Assembly: GCA_950097015.1 (NCBI GenBank)
Contig: CATNEN010000003.1
Location: 7,734,501 to 7,798,500, forward strand
Direction: 5' to 3'
DNA from: Macrostomum hystrix
Taxonomy: Eukaryota; Platyhelminthes; Macrostomidae
DNA: 64,000 nucleotides
The notes under the pieces were generated by a model, which saw nothing but the letters and a program-made list of their open reading frames with translations, made no database searches and was not told the origin of the DNA. How positions within the stretch are numbered: the stretch's first letter is position 1; each line of letters begins with the position of its first letter. A program made the position numbers and the translations under genes. This document shows, piece by piece, positions 27,349 through 38,847 of the stretch.

Positions 27349-27967
27349 GGCACCTTGAAAATAAAAAACGAATTTCTGGCTGGGTTTTTTTATTTCTTTT
27401 GTTAGTTTTCGCCTCTGATTTTGAAGAAACACATCACTAAAATATGCTGCTGCTGCTGCTAGTACTTTTGTGAATGAGTGTCTTGTCAGTCTAGTTACTA
27501 GGCCCCTATAGGATCTAAATTGTTTTATTGTATGGGAGAATCAGAGGAAAAATGTGACACTTTGCCTTACCCACCGCAGTCGAGTTAATTGTGATGCATC
27601 AGTTGTTACTTTATAGGGGAGAAAACGGTCTTTTGATGTCTGCTTAAGCCCCCCCTAAAGCCCTACTAAACTCTACTTGAGTTCTACTTAAGTGATTCTT
27701 TCAATTAAGCGTTTAGTTTCAACGGACAAGAATAAACAGTTTTTTCAGTGACTTTCAGAAAGGCACCTGTTGCTTTTTTTAAGAAGAAAAATGTGTCGGC
27801 TGATCGCATTCTGTGTTAGCGGTGGTTCGATTAAGTGAGTCATCTATTTTGAAATAAATTTCAATATATTTTAATGATGGATTTCATTCTTTTAAAGAAA
27901 AAGGTTTTCTTCCCTTGGTTACCATCCAAATAAATCAATTTTATTCCTCTGACGACCAAGCTTAATT
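27349..27967. other. unique spacer after the satellite
   Basis: Non-repetitive DNA with a short CTG run near 27447. An ATG at 27790 reads 15 codons to a GTGAGT-like donor, which could be a tiny first exon, but no downstream partner is visible. Nothing else is supported. Confidence 0.45.
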
Positions 27968-28372
27968 TTTAACTTTACCTGACTCACCTGTTTTACCCTC
28001 CTTACCCTCCTCTCATTACCCTCCTTACCCTCCTCTCTTTACCCTCCTTCCCCTCCTCTCTTTACCCTCCTTACCCTCCTCTCTTTACCCTCCTTACCCT
28101 CCTCTCATTACCCTCCTTACCCTCCTCTCTTTACCCTCCTTCCCCTCCTCTCTTTACCCTCCTTACCCTCCTCTCATTACCCTCCTTACCCTCCTCTCAT
28201 AACCCTCCTTACCCTCCTCTCATAACCCTCCTTACCCTCCTCTCTTTACCCTCTTCACCCTCCTCTCATTACCCTCTTCACCCTCTTCTCATTACCCTCT
28301 TCACCCTCCTCTCATTACCCTCCTTACCCTTCCCTCTTTACCCTCCTTACCCTCCACTCTTTATGCAGCCAG
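27968..28372. repeat. pyrimidine-rich 23-bp minisatellite
   Basis: About 17 copies of a unit containing accctccttaccctcctc followed by tcatt or tcttt. The + strand is almost purely pyrimidine. Its unit length equals that of the large satellite, but the sequence is unrelated. Confidence 0.93.
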
Positions 28373-28985
28373 TTTTAACTTTCTCTGATATTGTTATTCA
28401 AGCAATAAATTCAGAAAACATTTCAAATTAATTGAATAGGTCTACGGTCGAGCTGTAAAAATATAAATTTGAGAAATAAAACTGTTCCAAAGCGTGACCA
28501 GAGGTCGATTATAAATGTGCCACCATTTCAATTCTCTGCAACTCTTAAGCTATAACCTTAGCTTTATTGAAAATGCTTTCTAAATATTAAACAATTAAAA
28601 GTATGTTACAATCCCTTTTGGGAATAAAATATGTCTACTAGTGTAGTTCTAGCCCTTCCCCTGGGTGTGATAAAATCGTTTAAATGCAACAGAAAAACAG
28701 AAGCAAATTATGAAATTAAATTTTTCTGATATGTCAACCGCGGGCTACGAAATTTTATGGAATGAAAGCAGTCCTCGGTGGTTGCATGGGCTGTTGACAA
28801 GTTATAAAACTGGTCGAATAGGGCTTTAAACTTGGGGCCGCTTGGGCATTTACTGCATTTGGCTCATATATTGTTGGTCAATGCAGAAGGCTGCGTTGAA
28901 ATTTTTGATAGCATAGCAAGCGCGAAATGTGACAATACATATAACAGCTGCCTACACCCAATTAGCTGATTGAAGTATCCTGCGC
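28373..28985. other. AT-rich unique spacer
   Basis: No gene or repeat recognised. It separates a pyrimidine-rich array on its left from a purine-rich array on its right. Confidence 0.55.
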
Positions 28986-28989
28986 ACGG

Positions 28990-29850
28990 GAAGGAGAGAC
29001 GGCGGAAACAAGGGTAGACTGTTAAGAGGAGAGCGGAAACGAAGAGAGAGCGGAAACGAGTAGAGGAGGAGAGAGCGGAAACGAGGAGAGGGCGGAAACG
29101 AGTAGAGGAGGAGAGAGCGGAAACGAGTAGAGGAGGAGAGAGCGGAAACGAGGAGAGAGCGGAGACAAGGAGAGAGCGGAAACAAGGAGAGAGCGGAAAC
29201 GAGTAGAGGAGGAGAGAGCGGAAACGAGGAGAGGGCGGAAACGAGTAGAGGAGGAGAGAGCGGAAACGAGTAGAGGAGGAGAGAGCGGAAACGAGGAGAG
29301 AGCGGAGACAAGGAGAGAGCGGAAACAAGGAGAGAGCGGAAACGAGTAGAGGAGGAGAGAGCGGAAACGAGGAGAGGGCGGAAACGAGTAGAGGAGGAGA
29401 GAGCGGAAACGAGTAGAGGAGGAGAGAGCGGAAACGAGGAGAGAGCGGAGACAAGGAGAGAGCGGAAACAAGGAGAGAGCGGAAACGAGTAGAGGAGGAG
29501 AGAGCGGAAACGAGGAGAGAGCGGAAACGAAGAGAGACCGGAGACAAGGAGAGAGCGGAAACGAGTAGAGGAGGAGAGAGGACCGAGGAGAGAGCGGAAA
29601 CGAGGAGAGAGCGGAAACGAGTAGAGGAGGAGAGAGGACCGAGGAGAGAGCGGAAACGAGGAGAGAGCGGAAACGAGGAGAGAGCGGAAACGAAGGGAGA
29701 CCGGAGACAAGGAGAGCGGAAACGAGGAGGAAAGAGTGGAAACGAGGAGAGAGCGGAAACGAGGAGAGAGCGGAAACGAGGAGAGAGCAAAATGGGGAGA
29801 GAGCGGAAACGTTGGGAGATGTTAAGAGTAGAGAGCGGAGAAGAGGTGTA
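28990..29850. repeat. purine-rich minisatellite, 17- and 25-bp units
   Basis: Two alternating units, gagagagcggaaacgag (17 bp) and the same with an extra tagaggag (25 bp), arranged in larger blocks of about 120 bp that recur. The + strand is nearly all purine. The long - strand frames (Ser-Arg-Leu-Pro rich, up to 337 codons) in this stretch are repeat artefacts. Confidence 0.95.
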
Positions 29851-30325
29851 GCGCGAGCAGTAATATATAAAACACACGGATTGCTAGCAGTTGTCATGAG
29901 GTGAACTTTAGCTATTTATAATAGAGCTATATTCACTTCATAATTAGTTTTTTTATATTTTAACTTGCGGTACCCATTCACCGGAATCATGGAGATGTAA
30001 CAGTATGCAAGCTTAGTATACGAAAATATTTTGTTTAAAAAATGTAACGTAAAATGTATAAGCAAATGATTTTAGGCGTTATGTTGTGCGAAGCCTGGAT
30101 AGACTCGCTTTTTTAGTGTTTTAATGCCGTGAGAAAGTAAGTTATAGTTAGCTAATATACTTGCATTGTGTTTTGGCTATTTTATTTTTCACAAACCTCC
30201 ATTTTGCTATGCACGTTTTGGCTGCGAAATTTCACGTTATTTGTAAACTTCTTTTTATATTTGAAACAAAAATTTTATATATATTTTTAATTCTAGTCTT
30301 TCGTACTCGTATTTCAATCAGCCTT
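29851..30325. other. AT-rich unique spacer
   Basis: No feature seen beyond AT-rich sequence. Confidence 0.5.
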
Positions 30326-31735
30326 TTTAAGTATCGTTAGTTTTCTCTAGATTTCGTTTCTTTGGTATCGTTAGTTTTCTCTAGATTTCGTTTCTTTGCT
30401 ATCGTTAGTTTTCTCAATAGATTTCGTTTCATTGCTATCGTTAGTTTTCTCAATAGATTTCGTTTCTTTGCTATCGTTAGTTTTCTCAATAGATTTCGTT
30501 TCTTTGCTATCGTTAGTTTTCTCAATAGATTTCGTTTCATTGCTATCGTTAGTTTTCTCAATAGATTTCGTTTCTTTGGTAACGTTAGTTTTCTCTAGAT
30601 TTCGTTTCTTTGCTATCGTTAGTTTTCTCTAGATTTCGTTTCTTTGGTATCGTTAGTTTTCTCTAGATTTCGTTTCTTTGCTATCGTTAGTTTTCTCAAT
30701 AGATTTCGTTTCATTGCTATCGTTAGTTTTCTCAATAGATTTCGTTTCTTTGCTATCGTTAGTTTTCTCAATAGATTTCGTTTCTTTGGTAACGTTAGTT
30801 TTCTCTAGATTTCGTTTCTTTGCTATCGTTAGTTTTCTCAATAGATTTCGTTTCTTTGCTATCGTTAGTTTTCTCAATAGATTTCGTTTCTTTGCTATCG
30901 TTAGTTTTCTCAATAGATTTCGTTTCATTGCTATCGTTAGTTTTCTCAATAGATGTTGTTTCTTTGCTATCGTTAGTTTTCTCAATAGATTTCGTTTCTT
31001 TGGTAACGTTAGTTTTCTCTAGATTTCGTTTCTTTGGTAACGTTAGTTTTCTCTAGATTTCGTTTCTTTGCTATCGTTAGTTTTCTCAATAGATTTCGTT
31101 TCTTTGCTATCGTTAGTTTTCTCAATAGATTTCGTTTCATTGCTATCGTTAGTTTTCTCAATAGATTTCGTTTCTTTGGTAACGTTAGTTTTCTCTAGAT
31201 TTCGTTTCTTTGCTATCGTTAGTTTTCTCTAGATTTCGTTTCTTTGGTATCGTTAGTTTTCTCTAGATTTCGTTTCTTTGGTATCGTTAGTTTTCTCAAT
31301 AGATTTCGTTTCATTGCTATCGTTAGTTTTCTCAATAGATTTCGTTTCTTTGCTATCGTTAGTTTTCTCAATAGATTTCGTTTCTTTGGTAACGTTAGTT
31401 TTCTCTAGATTTCGTTTCTTTGCTATCGTTAGTTTTCTCAATAGATTTCGTTTCATTGCTATCGTTAGTTTTCTCAATAGATTTCGTTTCTTTGCTATCG
31501 TTAGTTTTCTCAATAGATTTCGTTTCATTGCTATCGTTAGTTTTCTCAATAGATGTTGTTTCTTTGCTATCGTTAGTTTTCTCAATAGATTTCGTTTCTT
31601 TGGTAACGTTAGTTTTCTCTAGATTTCGTTTCTTTGGTAACGTTAGTTTTCTCTAGATTTCGTTTCTTTAATAACGTTATTTTTCTGTAGATTTTCTTTG
31701 TTTGGTATCGTTAGTTTTCTCTAAAGATTTCGTTT
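30326..31735. repeat. 34/36-bp minisatellite with a 600-bp higher-order unit
   Basis: About 40 copies of a unit with core atcgttagttttctc, in a 36-bp form (with aatagattt) and a 34-bp form (with tagattt). The order of forms between about 30,661 and 31,060 repeats 600 bp later, including a rare gatgttg variant at 30,954 and 31,554. The several 74-114 codon frames on both strands are artefacts of the 36-bp spacing. Confidence 0.95.
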
Positions 31736-32373
31736 TCTTCGAATCGACTTTGTGGAGGCTTTGAAACTCTCCTGGTCAATTCCCGGGGTAAAATTTCCCA
31801 AATTCATTTTCAAACCTTCCTTTTCCTTTATGGCCTAAATGCCTATATAATATGTTAAGCTTGTGTGTGGGTGTTAAATTAAGTATAGGCGCCATATCTG
31901 AGCAGGAAATCTTAGTCATAAGATTATCTAAAGCAAATATTGCCAATGTGATTCTCTTTGTCGGGAAATTTTGGATTCCTGACGTGTGATATTCGGAATC
32001 GAAATTAAACTGTCTACCTTTTAAGTATGGGATGTGGGACATTGCTAGGCAATAAAATTTGTTTGTAGCCTCCTCTCAGCTCTCATGGGTCGCAGAAAGT
32101 TTCAAGTATGCTAGCAACTAGCTTTTGCTTCACTTAAACTAGGCGCAACCACCTCAATATGGAGCCTGACATCGGGACCAGTTTCAACCAATGAGAGCTC
32201 GTCTGGAACGTTGGCCCACCCCAGACCAAACGCGCATCACATAAACCAGCTAGCAACTAGGCTAACAAATTGTCAGAAGAGATTTGAAATGTTCGCTCTT
32301 AACTGTGTGTTAAACAGTTCTATTAAATAAGTGAAAGCAAGATTTTGCTTTGCTGAAAATTGACTTGTCCAAT
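31736..32373. other. unique DNA upstream of the Wnt first exon
   Basis: Non-repetitive sequence that would hold the promoter and 5' UTR of the Wnt gene if the first exon is right. An 88-codon frame on the - strand at 31776-32042 has no family signature. I see no clear TATA box or other element. Confidence 0.4.
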
Positions 32374-32501
32374 ATGCGAATCATACACTTCACCTCGTCT
32401 GCTATTGTTGCGACTCTTTTCATGTCTGTTGCTATGCCAGCACTTTGGACTGAGGATAGCACTTCCTATTCTGACACTTATCTGAAGGATTCGCGCTGGT
32501 G
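32374..32501 (+). CDS. wnt: Wnt gene, exon 1 (signal peptide)
   Basis: An ATG opens 42 codons plus two bases. The first 25 residues are a typical signal peptide (basic start, hydrophobic core with IVATLFMSVA), and the exon ends with Asp-Ser-Arg-Trp before a strong GTAAGT donor at 32502. The split codon (TG plus one base) needs an acceptor of matching phase; the one at 36761-36762 supplies G and recreates Trp-Trp. A WW pair near the start of the mature protein is common in Wnt ligands. The link to exon 2 spans 4.26 kb of arrays and is inferred from phase and this motif only; another small exon in between cannot be excluded. Confidence 0.62.
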
Positions 32502-32526
32502 GTAAGTTGACATGTTTCTTCTGCCT

Positions 32527-34012
32527 GACACATTCTGTCCCATTCTTCCATTCTGTCCCATTCTCCCATTCTGTCCCATTCTTCCATTCTGTCACATTCT
32601 CCCATTCTGTCACATTTCATCTCATTCTCCCATTCTGTCACATTCTCCCATTCTGTCACATTTCATCACATTCTTCCATTCTGTCACATTCTCCCATTCT
32701 GTCACATTCTCCCATTCTATCACATTCTCCAATTCTATCACATTCTCCCATTCTGTCACATTCTCCCAATCTATGACATTCTCCCATTCTATGACATTCT
32801 CCCATTCTATCACATTCTCCCATTCTGTCATTCTTCCATTCTGTCACATTCTCCCATTCTGTCCCATTCTTCCATTCTATCACATTCTCCCATTCTATCA
32901 CATTCTCCCATTCCATCACATTCTCCCATTCTATCACATTCTCCAATTCTATCACATTCTCCCATTCTATGAAATTCTTCCATTCTGTCACATTCTTCCA
33001 TTCTGTCACATTCTCCCATTCTGTCCCATTCTTCCATTCTATCACATTCTCCCATTCTATCACATTCTCCCATTCCATCACATTCTCCCATTCTATCACA
33101 TTCTCCAATTCTATCACATTCTCCCATTCTATGAAATTCTCCCATTCTATCACATTCTCCAATTCTATCACATTCTCCCATTCTATGACATTCTCCCATT
33201 CTATGACATTCTCCCATTCTATCACATTCTCCCATTCTATCACATTCTCCCATTCTATGACATTCTCCCATTCTATGACATTCTCCCATTCTATCACATT
33301 CTCCCATTCTATCACATTCTCCCATTCTATCACATTCTCCCATTCTATCACATTCTCCAATTCTATGACATTCTCCCATTCTATGACATTCTCCCATTCT
33401 ATGACATTCTCCCATTCTATGACATTCTCCCATTCTATCACATTCTCCCATTCTGTCATTCTTCCATTCTGTCCCATTCTTCCATTCTGTCACATTCTTC
33501 CATTCTGTCACATTCTCCCATTCTGTCCCATTCTTCCATTCTATCACATTCTCCCATTCTATCACATTCTCCCATTCCATCACATTCTCCCATTCTATCA
33601 CATTCTCCAATTCTATCACATTCTCCCATTCTATGAAATTCTCCCATTCTATGACATTCTCCCATTCTATGACATTCTCCCATTCTATCACATTCTCCCA
33701 TTCTATCACATTCTCCCATTCTATGACATTCTCCCATTCTATCACATTCTCCCATTCTATGGCATTCTCCCATTCTGTCACATTCTCCCATTCTGTCACA
33801 TTCTCCCATTCTGTCACATTCTCCCATTCTATCACATTCTCCCATTCTGTCACATTCTCCCATTCTGTCACATTCTCCCATTCTGTCACATTCTCCCATT
33901 CTGTCACATTCTCCCATTCTGTCACATTCTCCCATTCTGTCACATTCTCCCATTATATCACATTCTCCCATTCTTTCACATTCTCCCATTCTTTCACATT
34001 CTCCCATTATCC
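32527..34012. repeat. 18-bp minisatellite in Wnt intron 1
   Basis: About 82 copies of cattctcccattctatca (18 bp) with tctgtca, tctatga and ttctcc/ttcttc variants. Blocks of about 140-180 bp recur (around 32.83, 33.00 and 33.48 kb). As 18 is a multiple of three, every frame stays open on both strands, giving many false ORFs of up to 374 codons. Confidence 0.96.
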
Positions 34013-34460
34013 CATCTTGAATCAAAGCATTCATAGCAACCAATGCGTTTTTCTGGACCAAAATTATTTCCTTTTTTATTAGCCCAGGGGCAGAAAAGGC
34101 ATTTACTTGTCTTAGAAGTTATATATCACAGTCCATAGTTAGTCCTGTAACATGACTTTGCATATCGAATAAAGGATACAGCCTATTTTCTGGAGAAAAA
34201 AAATTCTTGACAGATGTCAATCATTTTTCGTTAAATCGAAATTGAATCAAGTCAGGAACTAGAAACTAAAGGTTAGAATTCAAATGTCCTTCATAGCCTA
34301 AAGGAAAGATATGAAAATAATACAAAACAATTATTAAGCTCATGGTCATGGGGTCATGACCTTTCAATCATACATAATTAGTTTTCCAAGTCAATTAACT
34401 TCATGAATAAATTCATAAAGTTTAAAGTTTAAAAGTTTTTCAAAGTGGCTATCCTTCCGT
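34013..34460. other. unique part of Wnt intron 1
   Basis: AT-rich non-coding sequence between two arrays. No exon with Wnt-like content was seen. Confidence 0.5.
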
Positions 34461-34461
34461 T

Positions 34462-35632
34462 AACACCCGTGTTAAACAGGTAGATACCATTTAGTAAACA
34501 CCCGTGTTAAACAGGTAGATACCATTTAGTAAACACCCGTGTTAAACAGGTAGATACCATTTAGTAAACACCCGTGTTAAACAGGTAGATAACATTTAGT
34601 AAACACCCGTTTTAAACAGGTAGATAACGTTTAGTAAACACCCGTGTTAAACAGGTAGATACCATTTAGTAAACACCCGTGTTAAACAGGTAGATAACAT
34701 TTAGTAAACACCCGTGTTAAACAGGTAGATACCATTTATTAAACACCCGTTTTAAACAGGTAGATACCCTTTAGTAAACACCCGTGTTAAACAGGTAGAT
34801 ACCGTTTAGTAAGCACCCGTGTTAAACAGGTAGATACCATTTAGTAAACACCCGTGTTAAACAGGTAGATACCATTTAGTAAACACCCGTGTTGAACAGG
34901 TAGATACCATTTAGTAAACACCCGTGTTAAACAGGTAGATACCATTTAGTAAACACCCGTGTTAAACAGGTAGATAACATAACATTTAGTAAAAACCCGT
35001 GTTAAACAGGTAGATACCATTTAGTAAACACCCGTTTTAAACAGGTAGATACCATTTAGTAAACACCCGTTTTAAACAGGTAGATACCATTTAGTAAACA
35101 CCCGTTTTAAACAGGTAGATACCATTTATTAAACACCCGTGTTAAACAGGTAGATACCATTTAGTAAACACCCGTGTTAAACAGGTAGATACCATTTAGT
35201 AAACACCCGTGTTAAATAGGTAGATACCATTTAGTAAACACCCGTGTTAAGCAGGTAGATACCCTTTAGTAAACACCCGTGTTAAACAGGTAGATAACAT
35301 TTAGTAAAAACCCGTGTTAAACAGGTAGATACCATTTAGTAAACACCCGTGTTAAACAGGTAGATAACATTTAGTAAACACCCGTGTTAAACAGGTAGAT
35401 ACCATTTAGTAAACACCCGTGTTAAGCAGGTAGATACCCTTTAGTAAACACCCGTGTTAAACAGGTAGATACCATTTATTAAACACCCGTTTTAAACAGG
35501 TAGATACCATTTAGTAAAGACCCGTGTTAAACAGGTAGATACCGTTTAGTAAACACCCGTGTTAAACAGGTAGATACCATTTAGTAAACACCCGTTTTAA
35601 ACAGGTAGATACCCTTTAGTAAACACCCATGG
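34462..35632. repeat. 35-bp minisatellite in Wnt intron 1
   Basis: About 33 copies of a 35-bp unit with core aaacacccgtgttaaacagg. Each unit contains the short inverted repeat AACAC-CC-GTGTT. Variants (ttttaaac, gttaagc, accctttag) are scattered, and one copy near 34,980 has a short duplication (ataacataac). Confidence 0.96.
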
Positions 35633-35744
35633 TCAAATAATGGACACCAGTTGAAAAAACAGATTTATATGACCAATTAAGCGATAAAATGTTTAAACAG
35701 TTGAAAACACTTGTTGTCACTCGAATTTTTTTTCACATTCTCCT

Positions 35745-36680
35745 GTCTACCTGTCCTACCTGCGAAAACTTATCAACCTACCTTTCTACGGGGCTTCCGA
35801 CCTACCTATTTGGCAATCTACTTGCCTTCCTACCTACCAACGTAACTGCGTGCCTACCTACCTGCTTTCTTACCTGCCTATCTACCTACCTATCCAGCTA
35901 TCTACCCATCTACCTATCTACCTACTTACCTATCTACTTACCTAACTACCAACTTATCTACCTACCTATCTCCCTACCTATCTACCGACCTACCTACCTA
36001 TCTACCCACCTAACTACCAACTTATCTACCTACCTATCTACCTATCCACCTATCTACCTACCTATCTACCTATCTAACTACCTAACTACCAACCTATATA
36101 CTAACCTTACTATCAACTTTTCTACCAACCTATCTACCTACCAACCTATCTACCTACCAACCTATCTACCAACCTATATACCAACCTACCTACCCACCTA
36201 GCTACCTGCCTATCTACCAACCTATCTACCCACCTAGCTACCTACCTATCTACCAACCTATCTACCCACCTAGCTACCTACCTATCTACCAACCTATCTA
36301 CCCACCTAGCTACCTACCTATCTACCAACCTATCTATCCATCTAGCTACCTACCTATCTACCAACCTATCTACCCACCTAGCTACCTACCTATCTACCTA
36401 CCTACCTACCTATCTACCAACCTATCTACCTACCTACCAACCTATTTACCTACCTAACTACCTACCTACCTATCTACCTACCTAACTACCAACCTATATA
36501 CTTACCTAGCTACCAACTTATCTACCTACCTACCAACCTAGCTACCTACCTACTTACATATCTACCCATCCAACTACCTACCAACATATCTACCTACCCA
36601 ACTACCTACCTACCTATCTAACTACCTACCTATCTACCTACCCAACTGCCTACTTACCTACCTATCTACCTCCCTAGCTT
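35745..36680. repeat. TACC/TATC tetranucleotide array
   Basis: Imperfect (CTAC)n/(CTAT)n repeat with a 36-bp superrepeat (ctacccacctagctacc...) between 36.19 and 36.40 kb. A frame starting at 35689 runs into this array; its content is Thr-Tyr-Leu-Pro repeats and it is not a gene. Confidence 0.93.
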
Positions 36681-36762
36681 TCATAAGCCTTCTAGGCGTA
36701 ATTTCTATTTCGAGCACAATAATCAGCCAATCGAAGTCAAATCTTCCACAATCATCGCTCAG

Positions 36763-37025
36763 GAGTCTTCATCGATTCGCCAATCGCGATAGCGACTGGA
36801 ACGTACGCGAGGCGCAGTATCACTTCAGCCGGCGCCAGTGGTCGCAGTTTTCGCCGAAAAAGTGCAGCTTCGATCCGGAACTAATCCGGGCGGCTCTGCA
36901 GGGCGTCCACATGGCGATGCGCGAATGCGAGCGTCAGATGGCCTCGGAGCGTTGGAACTGTTCGCGAATGGCCGCCAATTATCAGTTCGGCCAGCCCAAC
37001 ATCTTCGGCCGGCTACTCTGGAGAG
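36763..37025 (+). CDS. wnt: Wnt gene, exon 2
   Basis: Encodes residues 43-130 of the model. It contains the N-terminal Wnt signature: a paired ARG-rich stretch, a Cys, then GVHMAMRECERQ and ERWNCS, the latter matching the invariant RWNCS of Wnt ligands. It ends with IFGRLLWRG before a gtgaaa donor at 37026 (phase 1). The acceptor chosen is atcatcgctcag at 36751-36762, because it has a pyrimidine-rich tract and is in phase with exon 1. The frame is open further left (to 36542), so acceptors at 36688, 36715 or 36727 are also in phase but would put Cys in place of Trp. Confidence 0.83.
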
Positions 37026-37327
37026 GTGAAAGAACTAGAAAATGTATTTTCAAGCTACTATAAGTAGAAATGTGAACATTTCATTGTAAAATTATGCAAC
37101 GAAGTTTAGTGCTTCGTTATAGACTAAAATCTAACAATTTGTGTATTTAGGCGAGATACTGAATTCTCCTATGTTCCCCTGTTTGAGGATGGCTGTGGCG
37201 CCTCCTCCCTGTCCATGGACTGAACAGCCGTACACAGTCTTCAGTGAAGCGCTATGCAATAAAGTGGGCTGCACATCTGGCCAAAAATTCACATTCTAAA
37301 TCCTACTGTACCTTAGGTATTCTTAGA

Positions 37328-37548
37328 GCTGTAGGGAGAGAGGTAGAGAGGTAGGTAGAGGGGTAGGGAGAGAGGTTGAGAGATAGGGAGAGAGGTAGAC
37401 GGGTAGGGAGAGAGGTAGAGAGGTAGGGAGAGAGGTAGAGGGATAGGGAGAGAGGTAGAGAGGTAGGGAGAGAGGTAGAGGGATAGGGAGAGAGGTAGAG
37501 GGGTAGGGAGAGAGCTAGAGGGGTAGGGAGAGAGGTAGAGGGGTAGGG
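37328..37548. repeat. purine-rich minisatellite in Wnt intron 2
   Basis: About eleven copies of a roughly 20-bp unit, gtagggagagaggtagaggg. Just beyond the neighbouring SINE (37910-37955) a pyrimidine-rich stretch resembles the reverse complement of this unit, so the SINE may sit between two inverted pieces. Confidence 0.9.
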
Positions 37549-37585
37549 CGATATGAAAATGTAGGGAATGGTTGAAGAGCAGTAA

Positions 37586-37908
37586 TTAACAAATAATATG
37601 AATAATTCCAGCGCAATGGCGCATTATTTGGTGACACTAGACTCGCAGCCAGCGAGAAGCAATTCTGACTCCTGAGCACACACGCACACAGATACCGCAC
37701 GCAGGCACACGCTCACACAGGTGTGTACATCTGCCCTGACTTTCTCATCGTCGGGCAGTGTGCACTTTCACTGTGCCTTGGAGGTTGGCCCTCAAGGGTG
37801 TAAATTGCACGACAAGCCACAATTAATGTGGCCTCGCTGCGGAATCGAACTCAGGTTCATTGGTGCAAGAGGCAAAACGTGTTAGACCATTCTACCAGTC
37901 TCCCCCCT
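37586..37908 (-). mobile_element. tRNA-derived SINE, family 1, copy 1
   Basis: On the - strand it begins with a tRNA-like head: an A-box-like TGGTAGAATGG (37887-37897) and a B-box GTTCGATTCC (37841-37850). A body shared with the copy at 45.6 kb follows (including the reverse complement of ctgccctgactttctcatcg), ending in an AT-rich tail near 37590. It lacks a stretch of about 25 bp that copy 2 has near ccaagccttctctcc. I found no clear target-site duplication. Confidence 0.82.
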
Positions 37909-37999
37909 ACTCTGCCTCTCTCCCTACCACCCTATACCTCTCTTCCTGTCTCATCCTTTCTCATAATATTCGCCAACCTCAAACACCCACATCTTACAG

Positions 38000-38271
38000 G
38001 CATACCCGAGACGGCCTTCACCTTGGCGATAGTATCCGCTGGAATTACAGCGTCCGTCGCCTCCGAATGCAAACGGTCCCTGACCTGCTGCCCGTGTCAC
38101 ATGACTCAGGGTGACAGCTACGACGGGCCCCAGAATGCCATCACTCGGCCGGGTTGCGATCACAACATTAAATTTGCGAAAAGTCTTGCCAAACGTCTGC
38201 TAGACAAGACTGAGAAAGGTCGCGACGTGCGCTACATCTCACTGCTGCATAACTACAACACTGGACGACGG
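38000..38271 (+). CDS. wnt: Wnt gene, exon 3
   Basis: Encodes residues 131-221. PETAFTLAIVSAGI matches the conserved ETAF.YAI.SAG block of Wnts; a cysteine-rich stretch follows, then PGCDHNIKFAK (the GCSDNI.FG block) and LLHNYNTGR, corresponding to the LHNNEAGR block. EKGRDVRY before it is closest to what I recall of Wnt1-type ligands, but the subfamily is not settled. The acceptor is atcttacag at 37991-37999, the donor gtaagg at 38272. Phase is 1 on the left and 0 on the right. Confidence 0.9.
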
Positions 38272-38847
38272 GTAAGGCGACCTTGACTTTAAAAGTTTCG
38301 TATCTTTAAAAAATCGTTTCCATTCCGTGTTTTTTAAATCAGTGACAGGATTGCTTCGTATAAATTTCTAAAATAACCATATTAAGTATGCCTCAACATA
38401 TTTGATTGGCCAAGTCATATTGTCACGTGACCTGATTAAAGGTAATTAAAGGAGGAGTTCGCTAGGATTTTTTGCTTAGCCGAAATAGCATATCAGCTCA
38501 TCTAGTTTAAATTTTCATTGGTGAAGGCCTCGTGCATTAAAACAATTTAACTTTTGTTTTTATCTTCTAGTTTACGAGATTCTCTTTCAGATTAAGAATT
38601 TATGTGCCAACTAATAATTAGTTTCATTTGAAGCGAACCTTTTAGCATATTAAGAATTACAGTTTTTTATGTGACAATTTTATATATATTTAAACATGCG
38701 TATAGATAATATAAATAATATATCCATATTATAATTAAAATAAATAAAAATAATTATTAGCTACTTTGATCATTATGTTAAAATTTTGCAAAGCAACAGC
38801 GAAAATCTTGTTGACAATTTCATTAAATAAATAAAAAAATTCGGACT

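Noticed and set aside
27790-27836. Mini first exon (15 codons then a GTGAGT donor)
   Set aside because: Too short and without any partner exon of matching phase that I could find.
28864-29897. Three overlapping - strand frames, rich in Ser, Arg, Leu and Pro
   Set aside because: All frames stay open at once because the purine array lacks stops; this is a repeat artefact.
31776-32042. 88-codon - strand frame
   Set aside because: No family signature, no supporting splice or poly-A signals; length expected by chance.
32323-34082. Many long frames on both strands (up to 374 codons)
   Set aside because: An 18-bp repeat without stops keeps all frames open; the neighbouring Wnt exon shows this is intron.
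35689-36201. 170-codon frame starting with a hydrophobic stretch, considered as a Wnt signal exon
   Set aside because: After about 25 residues it is only tetranucleotide repeat. The exon at 32374 has better donor, phase and Trp-Trp evidence.
37841-37908. tRNA gene on the - strand (also at 45941-46009 and 50242-50307)
   Set aside because: A and B boxes are present, but no cloverleaf can be completed and the sequence continues into a SINE body, so these are SINE heads.
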